Shown: positions 56,787 through 64,000 of the stretch, one piece after another
Layout of the letters: each line of letters begins with the position of its first letter
Numbering within the stretch: position 1 is the first letter of the stretch
Assembly (NCBI GenBank): GCA_039817385.1
Contig: JBCBVY010000001.1
Coordinates: 124,001-188,000 of the forward strand
DNA length: 64,000 nucleotides
DNA from: JBCBCP01 sp039817385
GTDB taxonomy: Bacteria; Pseudomonadota; Alphaproteobacteria; Rhodobacterales; Rhodobacteraceae
Direction: 5' to 3'
Made by a program: the position numbers and the translations under genes
Notes under the pieces: model-generated
Database searches by the model: none
What the model was told of the DNA's origin: nothing
Seen by the model: only the letters and a program-made list of their open reading frames with translations

Positions 56787-58364
56787 TTAGCCCCGGTGCA
56801 TCCGCAGGAACTTTACCAATGCCGTGGTCGAGCCGTCCTTGCCCACCGGCGCCGCGCTGCCCTCCACAATCGGTTGCAGGGCCGTGGCCAGTTCCTTGCC
56901 CAGCTCCACGCCCCATTGGTCAAAGGAGTTGATGCTGAGGATGACCCCTTCGACAAAGACCCGGTGCTCGTAAAGCGCGATGATCTGGCCCAGCGTGTAC
57001 GGGTCCAGCTTGGGGTAGACGAGCGTTGTGGACGGGCGGTTACCGGGAAAGACGCGGTGGGCGGCCTGCCGCTCCAGCTCTGCGCCTTCGAACTTGCCCG
57101 CGACTTTGGCGCGCGCCTCATCAAGGGACCGCCCGCGCATCAGCGCCTCCGATTGCGCGAGGCAATTGGCAATGAGCAGCGCGTGGTGGTGACCCAACTC
57201 AGGCTCGTGCCCCTCCGCGGCGATCATGAACTCGCACGGGATCACGTCTGTGCCCTGGTGGATCAGCTGGTAGAACGCGTGCTGACCGTTGGTTCCGGGC
57301 ATCCCCCAGACGATGGGGCCGGTCGCCCCGTCCACGCCGGTGCCGTCCATCCGCACCGCCTTGCCGTTGCTCTCCATCTCAAGCTGCTGGAGGTAGGCGG
57401 GCAGCTGCCCCAGCCGCTGGTCATAGGGCAGCACCGCGCGGCTGGCATGGCCCAGCACCTGCCGGTGCCACATGCCGACGAGGGCCAGCATCACAGGCAT
57501 GTTTTCCGCCCCTTTCGCGCTGCGGAAATGCAGGTCCATCGCCTGCCCGCCGCGCAGGAAGGCGCGGAAGGCGTCAGGGCCAATCGCGATCATCAGCGAA
57601 AGGCCAATCGGCCCCCACATTGAATAGCGCCCGCCGACCCAATCCTCGAACCCGAAGACACGGGTTTCGGGAATGCCGAACTCTGCAGTCTTCTCAAGAT
57701 TGGAGGACAGCGCGGCGAACTGCTCTGCCGGGGTGCCGCCGTGATCAGCCATCCACGCGCGGGCCGTGCGCGCGTTGGTCATCGTCTCAATCGTGGTGAA
57801 GGTCTTGGAGGCAACGACCACAAGCGTCGTCTTCGCCTCCAGCCCCCGCAGCGTGTCCGCGATATGCGCCCCGTCTACATTGGAGACGAAATGCACACGC
57901 GGGCCGTCGTGATAGGGGCTGAGCGCCTGCACCGCCATTGCCGGGCCCAGGTCCGACCCGCCGATGCCGATATTCACAACGTCGGTGATGGCTGAGCCGC
58001 GTATCTGCTGCGCGAAGGCCTCCATCCGGTCCAGCGTCGCGCGCACCCCCGGCATGACATCCGCCCCGTCCACCATCACCGGCCCGCCATCGAGGTTTCG
58101 CAGCGCCGTGTGCAGCACCGCGCGCCCTTCGGTTTCATTGATAGCCGCGCCGCTGAACATCGCGTCCCGGCGGGCGGGCACGTCCGCGGCCAGCGCGAGC
58201 AGAGCCTCGCGCGCCTCGGCGTCGATATTCGTTTTGGAGTAATCAAACCGCATGTCCCCGGCCTGAACACAGAACGCGTCTGCCCGCTCCGGGTCGGCTT
58301 CAAACAGATCAAGGATGCGGCGTGTTGCGGTTTCTGCCGCCTTGGCTTTCAGGTCTTTCCACAT
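56787..58364 (-). CDS. pgi: Glucose-6-phosphate isomerase
   Basis: 525 residues interconverting glucose-6-P and fructose-6-P. Signatures: NIGIGGSDLGPAMAVQAL, VVASKTFTTIETMTNA, FGFEDWVGGRYSMWGPIGL, and GTDVIPCEFMIAA with SFDQWGVELGKELA near the C-terminus. Last gene of the leftward zwf-pgl-pgi set; the 79-base gap to pgl is made of three 29-nt tandem repeats. Supports recycling of fructose-6-P into the Entner-Doudoroff/pentose phosphate pathways. Confidence 0.96.
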   Translation of the reverse strand: MWKDLKAKAAETATRRILDLFEADPERADAFCVQAGDMRFDYSKTNIDAEAREALLALAADVPARRDAMFSGAAINETEGRAVLHTALRNLDGGPVMVDGADVMPGVRATLDRMEAFAQQIRGSAITDVVNIGIGGSDLGPAMAVQALSPYHDGPRVHFVSNVDGAHIADTLRGLEAKTTLVVVASKTFTTIETMTNARTARAWMADHGGTPAEQFAALSSNLEKTAEFGIPETRVFGFEDWVGGRYSMWGPIGLSLMIAIGPDAFRAFLRGGQAMDLHFRSAKGAENMPVMLALVGMWHRQVLGHASRAVLPYDQRLGQLPAYLQQLEMESNGKAVRMDGTGVDGATGPIVWGMPGTNGQHAFYQLIHQGTDVIPCEFMIAAEGHEPELGHHHALLIANCLAQSEALMRGRSLDEARAKVAGKFEGAELERQAAHRVFPGNRPSTTLVYPKLDPYTLGQIIALYEHRVFVEGVILSINSFDQWGVELGKELATALQPIVEGSAAPVGKDGSTTALVKFLRMHRG

Positions 58365-58381
58365 GGTTTTCTTTCCAAAAT

Positions 58382-58455
58382 GCGCTCAGGGCGTAGGTTC
58401 TTCAAAATGGGCGCTCACGGCGCAAATCTCCTTAATTGGGCGCTCAAGGCGCCCA
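58382..58455 (-). repeat. Three 29-nt imperfect tandem repeats in the pgl-pgi spacer
   Basis: Minus-strand copies start at TGAGCGC at 58446, 58417 and 58388, exactly 29 bases apart. The first TGA is the pgl stop, in the centre of TGGGCGCCTTGAGCGCCCA (58455-58437). Each copy continues with an A/T stretch and purine-rich ribosome-site-like sequence (TTAAGGAG, TTTGAAGAA, TTTGGAAAG). The middle copy can open a 10-codon GTG mini-ORF behind AAGGAG. Confidence 0.75.
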
Positions 58456-59112
58456 ATGCACAATCAAATCCGTCTTCACCGCAGCAATCGGCGCCTCTTC
58501 GAAAGGCAGCTTGCGGGCCGCCTCGAAAGCTGCGCGCTTTTCTGCCCCAGTGATCACGAGATGCTTGCTCATCGCCCCGTCGAGCGTGGCCGCCGACAGT
58601 GTCACCCGCTCTTCCTGCGCGGCGGGGCGGATCGGGCAGACGATGGGCGCGCCGGGAGCCAGTGCCTCCCTTAATCCCTGCGCCCCGGGAAAGAGGGACG
58701 CCGTGTGCATGTCCGCGCCCATACCCAGCAGCAGCACCGAGATCGGCACGTCGGCCACCAGCTCTGCGCTGACCTGTGCGGCGCCTTCCTCGGGCGTGGC
58801 GCCGGGCACGTAAAGCGGCCGGAACACCGCCTCCGCCGCGCGGTTCACCAGCAGGCGGCGGCGCAAGAGGCCCCAGTTCGAGCGTTCGGATTCAAGGCTC
58901 ACCCAGCGCTCATCCGTCAGCGTCACATGCACGCGCGACCAGTCCAGATCGGCCGCACACAGCACGTCAAAGATCGGCCCGGGGGTTGACCCGCCCGGCA
59001 CAGCAAAGGACGCCCATTCGTGCTGGAACAGGCACTTCTCAAGCGCCCCGGCGAGCACATTGGCGACATCAATCGCCATCATCTCCGCATCCGCATATTC
59101 GAGGAATGTCAT
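58444..59112 (-). CDS. pgl: 6-phosphogluconolactonase
   Basis: 222 residues hydrolysing 6-phosphogluconolactone. Family signatures are ALSGGSTP-like VPGGSTPGPIFDVL, VHVTLTDERWVSLESERSN and LLGMGADMHTASLFPGA. ATG at 59112 overlaps the zwf stop by 4 bases (ATGA), so expression is coupled. The stop lies in a palindrome that begins the tandem repeats before pgi. Slightly short but complete. Confidence 0.93.
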   Translation of the reverse strand: MTFLEYADAEMMAIDVANVLAGALEKCLFQHEWASFAVPGGSTPGPIFDVLCAADLDWSRVHVTLTDERWVSLESERSNWGLLRRRLLVNRAAEAVFRPLYVPGATPEEGAAQVSAELVADVPISVLLLGMGADMHTASLFPGAQGLREALAPGAPIVCPIRPAAQEERVTLSAATLDGAMSKHLVITGAEKRAAFEAARKLPFEEAPIAAVKTDLIVHWAP

Positions 59113-60566
59113 GGCCGCACCTCCCGCCAAATCCGCGTGTCCCGGGCCAAAAGCTGCACCGAATCCGACGGCCCGTCACTGCCCGAGGCATAGGGCTTGG
59201 GCACTTCGCCCCGCGCCTCCCAGCCTGCGATGATCGGGTCGGTCCAGGCCCAGGCAGCCTCCACCTCGTCCCCGCGCATGAACAGCGTCTGATTGCCCCG
59301 GATCACGTCCATGATCAGCCGCTCATAGGCGTCGGGCGGATCTTCCCCATCGGGGCCAAGCGCCTCGGCAAAGGTCATATCCAGCGGCACATCCACAAGG
59401 CGCATCCCGCCGGGCCCCGGCTCCTTAATGGTCACGCCCAGCGTGATGCCCTCGTTCGGCTGCAGCCGGATCGACAGAATGTTGTGGTGCCCGCCGATAT
59501 CGTCCTCAAAAATGCTGTGCGGGCGCTCTTTGAACACCACCGTGATCTCGGAAGAGCGCGCGCTCATCCGCTTACCCGTGCGCAGGTAGAACGGTGTGCC
59601 CGCCCACCGCCAGTTCGAAATGCCAACCCGCAGCGCGACATAGCTTTCCGTGCGCGAGCGCGGATCGCCAACCGCGTCGCGGTAGGACGGCTGCCCATCC
59701 CCGCCCGCCTCGTACTGGCCGCGCACGATATGGTGCGGGTCGGGCGCATCAAGCGCACGGATGACCTTCAGCTTTTCGTCCCGCACCGCGTCCGGCTCAA
59801 ACCGCGAGGGCGGCTCCATCGCGATCAGGCACAAAAGCTGCATCAGGTGGTTCTGGATCATGTCCCGCATCGCGCCCGCGCGGTCGTAATACTCGCCCCG
59901 CCCGCCGACCCCGACCGTCTCGGCCACGGTGATCTGCACATGATCGACATATTGCGCATTCCACAGCGGCTCGAACAGCATGTTGCCAAAGCGCACAGCC
60001 ATCAGGTTCTGAACCGTCTCTTTGCCCAGGTAGTGATCGATCCGGTAGATCTGCGCCTCGTCAAAAAAGGCGGCAAGGTCTTCGTTCAGCGCGCGGGCCG
60101 TGGCCAGATCGCGGCCAAAGGGTTTTTCCACGACAATGCGCGTGTGCTCATCCGTCAGGCCGTGCTGGTTCAGGCGCAGGGCCAGATCGGCAAAAAGGCT
60201 TGGCCCCACCGAAAAATAGAACGCCCGCACCGGCCCGCGCGTCAAAAGCCCCGCCAGGTCGCGCCAGCCGGCCTCCCCCCGCGCATCGATGGGCACGTAG
60301 CTTAGCAGCGCGAGGAAGCTTTCGAGCGTGCCGTCCTCGCAATGGCGCCCGCCCCCGAATTCGCGCACGGCCTCAGCGACTAGGTCCTGAAAACCGGCCC
60401 GGTCGAGCTCTGTGCGGGCAGCGCCGATGATGCGGGCGCCCGTCGGGATCTGCCCCGAACAGTAGCGCCGGAAAAGGCCTGGCAGGATCTTGCGCCGGGC
60501 CAGATCACCCGTGCCGCCAAAGATCACCAGCTCGAATGGATCAACCGGAATGGTGCGCGAAACCAT
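59109..60566 (-). CDS. zwf: Glucose-6-phosphate 1-dehydrogenase
   Basis: 485 residues making 6-phosphogluconolactone and NADPH. NADP-binding FGGTGDLARRKILPGLF (about 17-33), substrate-binding RIDHYLGKETVQNL with the catalytic-site Lys and His, and the C-terminal lyase-like beta domain. ATG at 60566 (MVSRTIPVDPF) is chosen; an in-frame ATG at 60587 is possible. Heads the zwf-pgl-pgi operon. Only 153 bases separate it from the divergent radical SAM start. Confidence 0.96.
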   Translation of the reverse strand: MVSRTIPVDPFELVIFGGTGDLARRKILPGLFRRYCSGQIPTGARIIGAARTELDRAGFQDLVAEAVREFGGGRHCEDGTLESFLALLSYVPIDARGEAGWRDLAGLLTRGPVRAFYFSVGPSLFADLALRLNQHGLTDEHTRIVVEKPFGRDLATARALNEDLAAFFDEAQIYRIDHYLGKETVQNLMAVRFGNMLFEPLWNAQYVDHVQITVAETVGVGGRGEYYDRAGAMRDMIQNHLMQLLCLIAMEPPSRFEPDAVRDEKLKVIRALDAPDPHHIVRGQYEAGGDGQPSYRDAVGDPRSRTESYVALRVGISNWRWAGTPFYLRTGKRMSARSSEITVVFKERPHSIFEDDIGGHHNILSIRLQPNEGITLGVTIKEPGPGGMRLVDVPLDMTFAEALGPDGEDPPDAYERLIMDVIRGNQTLFMRGDEVEAAWAWTDPIIAGWEARGEVPKPYASGSDGPSDSVQLLARDTRIWREVRP

Positions 60567-60719
60567 GTTTGGCCCCCGTATTCGCAAATGTTAGCGTTCA
60601 CAGCTCACAACGTTGCGCCTGTCACAACTGTGTCAGCGCGGCGCGCGCCCGCTTTTCACTTGCCTTGCCCTACGCTAGCTAAGATGTCACGCGAAGATGA
60701 CAGGGAAAAGGCAAGCGTT

Positions 60720-61667
60720 ATGAAGGATACAGGCTCCGGCAATGTCGGCAAATTCGTGGACCCTTTTGTCACCGCGGACGGCTCCGAACGTGCCCATGTC
60801 AGCCTGACGCAGCCCGAAACGCTTTGGTTCAACACCGGCACGCTGTGCAATATCGAATGCACGAACTGCTATATTCTGTCGTCGCCCACCAATGACGCGC
60901 TGGTCTACCTGACAGCGGCAGAGGTGGAGGCGTATCTGGACCAGCTTGAAGCACGGAAATGGGCCGTGCGGGAAATCGGGTTTACGGGCGGCGAGCCCTT
61001 CATGAACCCCGCGATGATCGACATGGCGCGGGCGGCGCTGACCCGCGGCTACGAGGTGCTGATCCTGACCAACGCGATGAAGCCGATGATGCGCCCACGG
61101 GTGCAGGTGGGGCTGAAGGCGCTGCAGGCGGACTACGCAGGCAAGCTGACCCTGCGCATCTCGCTCGACTATTTCGACGCGCCGGAACATGACGCCGAAC
61201 GCGGTGTGGGCGCCTTTGCCGAGACGCTGAAAGGCATGGACTGGCTGCGCGATGCGGGCATCCCTATGGCGGTTGCGGGCCGGATGGCGATGGCGCAGAG
61301 CGAGGCGGAGGCGCGCGCGGGATACGCCGCGCTTTATGCAAAGCATGGCTTCAAGATCGACGCGCAAAACCCCGGAATGACAGTACTGTTCCCGGAGATG
61401 GACGAAAACGTACCGGTGCCGGAGATCACGACCGCCTGCTGGCGCATCCTGAACAAAGACCCGGGCAGTGTGATGTGTTCCAGCGCGCGCATGGTGGTCA
61501 AACGTAAGGGCGCCGACGCGCCGACAGTGCTGGCCTGCACGCTTCTGCCCTATGACGACCAGTTCGACATGGGCGCCACGCTGGAGGAAGCCGAGGCGGA
61601 CGTGCGCCTGAACCATCCCCACTGCGCCAAGTTCTGTGTGCTCGGCGGCGCCAGCTGTTCGGCCTGA
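60720..61667 (+). CDS. Radical SAM protein, function unknown
   Basis: 315 residues. The CX3CX2C cluster motif is CNIECTNCY near residue 41, followed by EIGFTGGEPFMNP (SAM contact GGEP) and a beta/alpha partial barrel. The C-terminus has extra cysteines (HCAKFCVLGGASCSA) that could hold an auxiliary cluster or bind substrate. I prefer ATG at 60720 behind GGGAAAAGG; in-frame ATGs at 60684 and 60588 are alternatives, the first lacking a ribosome site. TAAGAT near 60679 may be a -10 box. Reaction not identified. Confidence 0.8.
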   Translation: MKDTGSGNVGKFVDPFVTADGSERAHVSLTQPETLWFNTGTLCNIECTNCYILSSPTNDALVYLTAAEVEAYLDQLEARKWAVREIGFTGGEPFMNPAMIDMARAALTRGYEVLILTNAMKPMMRPRVQVGLKALQADYAGKLTLRISLDYFDAPEHDAERGVGAFAETLKGMDWLRDAGIPMAVAGRMAMAQSEAEARAGYAALYAKHGFKIDAQNPGMTVLFPEMDENVPVPEITTACWRILNKDPGSVMCSSARMVVKRKGADAPTVLACTLLPYDDQFDMGATLEEAEADVRLNHPHCAKFCVLGGASCSA

Positions 61668-61734
61668 GCCGTTTTTCAAAAACGGCCAGACATCGATCCT
61701 TCAAGGATCGACCCAGCCGTTTCTTCAAGAAACG
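61668..61734 (+). repeat. Three-palindrome module abutting the radical SAM stop codon
   Basis: GCCGTTTTTCAAAAACGGC (61668-61686) starts on the base after TGA, then TCGATCCTTCAAGGATCGA (61693-61711) and CGTTTCTTCAAGAAACG (61718-61734). The middle palindrome differs from the one at 27264-27282 only at its central base. The convergent usg gene ends 6 bases later. Confidence 0.75.
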
Positions 61735-61740
61735 ATGCCG

Positions 61741-62010
61741 TCAATGCAGCCGGAACTCTCCCACCTGATGCTGCCACTGCGTTGGGCTGACCATCTTGCG
61801 GTGGGTAAAGCGCACAGAATGCAGCGGCCCTTCGATTTCGCGCTGCCAGAAACCGATAAAGTCAAACAGCCGGTCATGGTCTGGCGCGCGGTCATAGTCC
61901 TGCCAGACAAAGGTGTTCAGGACGGATGGGTAATCGGGCATCCGGTAGAAGAATTCAGCCGTCGTCAGCCCATACCCCTTAAGAAGCAATTCAGTCTCTG
62001 TTTCGGGCAT
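61741..62010 (-). CDS. usg: Usg family protein
   Basis: 89-residue protein of the Usg family, typical of alphaproteobacteria and of unknown function. LTTAEFFYRMPDYPSVLNTFVWQDYD and FIGFWQREIEGPLHSVRFTHRKMVSP are the family hallmarks. ATG at 62010 follows GAGAGG by 8 bases; two upstream in-frame ATGs are less well placed. Divergent from gyrA. Confidence 0.85.
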   Translation of the reverse strand: MPETETELLLKGYGLTTAEFFYRMPDYPSVLNTFVWQDYDRAPDHDRLFDFIGFWQREIEGPLHSVRFTHRKMVSPTQWQHQVGEFRLH

Positions 62011-62128
62011 TTTTGCACCTCTCATTGCCTGTGATAGGTCCATGATGCTTAAGGATGATTACTTTTCAATAAAAACAGTATGTTATCACTCACGCGCCCC
62101 GGCTGCCACGTACCGCACACCACGCCCA

Positions 62129-62158
62129 TTGCACCCCATCTATGCTTTGGGCTACACT
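62129..62158 (+). promoter_or_regulatory. Sigma70-type promoter candidate for gyrA
   Basis: TTGCAC (62129-62134) and TACACT (62153-62158) with an 18-base spacer, 43 bases before the gyrA ATG. Confidence 0.5.
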
Positions 62159-62201
62159 CAAACCCAAGATGTAGCGCGCGCCGAAAAAACAGGCAGATAA
62201 C

Positions 62202-64000
62202 ATGAGCGACGACACCCAACCGCCTGAAGACCAAGACGAAACCGGGCCGGAGCGGCCCGGATATGATGGCCCCACCGTCTCCATCGAGGCGGAAATGAAG
62301 ACGTCCTATCTGGACTACGCGATGTCGGTCATCGTCTCGCGCGCGATCCCGGATCTGCGCGATGGGCTGAAGCCGGTGCACCGGCGCATCCTCTATGCGA
62401 TGCACGAAACCGGCAACACCGCCGATAAATCCTACCGCAAGTCCGCCCGCCCCGTGGGCGACGTGATGGGCAAATACCACCCGCATGGGGATTCCGCGAT
62501 CTACGATGCGCTGGTGCGGATGGCGCAGGACTTTTCGATGTCGCTGCCGCTGCTGGATGGTCAGGGCAACTTTGGCTCGATGGACGGCGATAACCCCGCC
62601 GCGATGCGCTACACCGAGGTGCGCATGGACAAGCCAGCGGCCTACCTGCTCGCGGACATCGACATGGATACGGTCGATTTTCAGGACAACTACGATGGTA
62701 AGGACCGCGAGCCGACCGTCCTGCCCGCGCGCTTTCCTAACATGCTGGTTAACGGCGCAGGGGGTATCGCGGTCGGCATGGCCACCAACATCCCGCCCCA
62801 CAATCTGGGCGAGGTGATCGACGCCTGTCAGGCGCTGATTGAGAACCCGGACCTGTCATCGGAGGGCCTAATCGAGTACATCCCCGGCCCCGACTTCCCC
62901 ACGGGCGGCATCATGCTGGGCCGCTCGGGCGCGCGCAAAGCCTACCTCGAAGGGCGCGGCAGCGTCATCATCCGCGCCAAGACGCGTGTGGAAGAGATCC
63001 GCAAAGACCGCTGGGCCATCGTCATCGACGAGATCCCCTACCAGGTGAACAAGGCCACCATGATCGAGCGCATCGCCGAGGCCGCGCGCGAAAAGCGCAT
63101 TGAAGGCATCGCCCACGTGCAGGACGAGAGCGACCGCAACGGCGTGCGCGTGGTGATCGAGCTAAAGCGCGACGCGACCGCCGAGGTTGTCCTGAACCAG
63201 CTGTTCCGCTTTACCCCGATGCAGACCTCCTTTGGCTGCAACATGCTGGCCCTGAACGGCGGGCGGCCCGAGCAGTTAACCCTGCGCGGCTTTCTCACCG
63301 CCTTCCTAGACTTCCGCGAGGACGTCGTCATCCGCCGCACGGCCTTCTTGCTGAACAAGGCGCGCGACCGCTCGCACATCCTCTGCGGTCTGGCCGTCGC
63401 CGTCACCAATATTGACGAGGTGGTGCAGACCATCCGCGGCTCCGCCGATGCGGCAGAGGCAAGGGAAAAGCTGATGACCCGCCGCTGGCCCGCGCAGGAC
63501 ATCCTGCCCTATATTCAACTGATTGACGATCCGACCCACACGGCGAACGCGGACGGCACCTACAACCTGTCCGAGGCGCAGGCCCGCGCGATCCTCGATC
63601 TGCGCCTGCAACGCCTCACCCAGATCGGCGTGAAGGAAGTCACCGACGAGCTGGAAGAGCTGGCCGCCAAGATCAAGGATTACCTCGCCATCCTCGCCTC
63701 CCGCGAGCGGATCATGGAGATCATCAGCGCCGAACTGGCCGAGGTCAAAGACCTTTTCGCCGTGCCCCGCCGGACAGAGATCGCCGACTGGTCCGGCGAC
63801 ATGGAAGACGAGGACCTGATCGAGCGTGAGGACATGGTCGTCACCGTCACCCAGGGCGGCTACATCAAGCGCACACCGCTCGCCGATTTCCGCGCGCAGC
63901 GCCGCGGCGGCAAGGGCCTTTCCGGGATGCAGACGAAGGAAGAGGACGTCGTCACCACCCTCTTCGTCGCGAACACGCACACGCAGCTTCTGTTCTTCAC
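62202..64000 (+). CDS. gyrA: DNA gyrase subunit A (3' end beyond the window)
   Basis: Partial: 599 codons are present and the frame is open at the window edge. GyrA breaks and rejoins DNA. The catalytic Tyr137 is in NPAAMRYTEVR. The quinolone-resistance region HPHGDSAIYDALVRM has Ser98 and Asp102 at the positions equivalent to E. coli Ser83 and Asp87, the wild-type susceptible pair. An N-terminal acidic extension of about 25 residues precedes the usual start. From about residue 535 the C-terminal beta-pinwheel begins (VVTVTQGGYIKRTPLADF), with the GyrA-box-like QRRGGKG near the edge. Confidence 0.97.
   Translation, partial: MSDDTQPPEDQDETGPERPGYDGPTVSIEAEMKTSYLDYAMSVIVSRAIPDLRDGLKPVHRRILYAMHETGNTADKSYRKSARPVGDVMGKYHPHGDSAIYDALVRMAQDFSMSLPLLDGQGNFGSMDGDNPAAMRYTEVRMDKPAAYLLADIDMDTVDFQDNYDGKDREPTVLPARFPNMLVNGAGGIAVGMATNIPPHNLGEVIDACQALIENPDLSSEGLIEYIPGPDFPTGGIMLGRSGARKAYLEGRGSVIIRAKTRVEEIRKDRWAIVIDEIPYQVNKATMIERIAEAAREKRIEGIAHVQDESDRNGVRVVIELKRDATAEVVLNQLFRFTPMQTSFGCNMLALNGGRPEQLTLRGFLTAFLDFREDVVIRRTAFLLNKARDRSHILCGLAVAVTNIDEVVQTIRGSADAAEAREKLMTRRWPAQDILPYIQLIDDPTHTANADGTYNLSEAQARAILDLRLQRLTQIGVKEVTDELEELAAKIKDYLAILASRERIMEIISAELAEVKDLFAVPRRTEIADWSGDMEDEDLIEREDMVVTVTQGGYIKRTPLADFRAQRRGGKGLSGMQTKEEDVVTTLFVANTHTQLLFF

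Overview
The window looks like a 64 kb chromosomal segment from a marine-type alphaproteobacterium of the Rhodobacterales (Roseobacter group). The basis is high GC, alphaproteobacterial signatures (CckA hybrid kinase next to recA, a GTTC-N7-GTTC SOS box, a Usg-family protein, IalB-type and DUF853 proteins), an iscR-iscS-sufB...sufC-sufD...sufS operon as in Rhodobacter, and a RamA-like corrinoid activase of the kind tied to split methionine synthases in Roseobacters. No prophage, insertion sequence, CRISPR array or rRNA is visible. Most of the window is core genome, with accessory genes placed near two tRNAs and at the left end.

Layout. 1-4.9 kb: secreted esterase with a collagen-like tail, NAD(P)H:quinone-type oxidoreductase, DUF853 ATPase, an intergenic region with two candidate terminator-ended small RNAs, and an IalB-family protein. 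5-10.1 kb: envelope block transcribed leftward (LD-transpeptidase, LpxD-like acyltransferase, acyl carrier protein, ketoacyl synthase), with a Tat-exported DUF882 murein peptidase divergent from it; this pairs a maker and a probable breaker of 3-3 peptidoglycan crosslinks. 10.3-13.1 kb: tRNA-Arg(CCG) and, 3 bases away, a large animal-type haem peroxidase fused to RTX-like repeats and a Hint domain. 13.2-22.1 kb: one leftward Fe-S assembly operon (iscR, iscS, sufB, three extra genes including an FkbM methyltransferase and a YbjQ protein, sufC, sufD, two membrane proteins, sufS), preceded by a perfect 15-bp palindrome resembling an iron/IscR box.

22.2-30.6 kb: hydrolase and small proteins, then two unrelated NADP-isocitrate dehydrogenases (monomeric and dimeric) read divergently around a GTATAC-repeat operator candidate; YitT and SMR membrane proteins; typA. 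30.6-40.3 kb: housekeeping genes alaS, recA (with SOS box), cckA, rsmB and guaB, plus a sulfotransferase-like gene. 40.4-46.5 kb: crotonase, a cysteine-rich secreted protein, an agmatinase-family enzyme, GrpB-family protein, corrinoid activase and a methyltransferase. 46.6-53.5 kb: tRNA-Gly(CCC) followed at 19 bp by a secreted leucine-rich-repeat protein, a sulfatase, a possible gene remnant, a PhoX-type phosphatase and a jacalin-like secreted protein. 53.5-62 kb: MarR regulator, acyl-CoA ligase, thioesterase, the zwf-pgl-pgi sugar-phosphate operon, a radical SAM protein and Usg. The window ends inside gyrA.

The most unusual signals are small. Stop codons are supplied by a dispersed GTAGGGTGGG repeat, in one case for both genes of a convergent pair. 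A three-palindrome module sits directly after two stop codons. Three 29-nt tandem repeats, containing a 10-codon mini-ORF, make up the pgl-pgi spacer. Two candidate small RNAs are stacked in the 3.9-4.2 kb gap.
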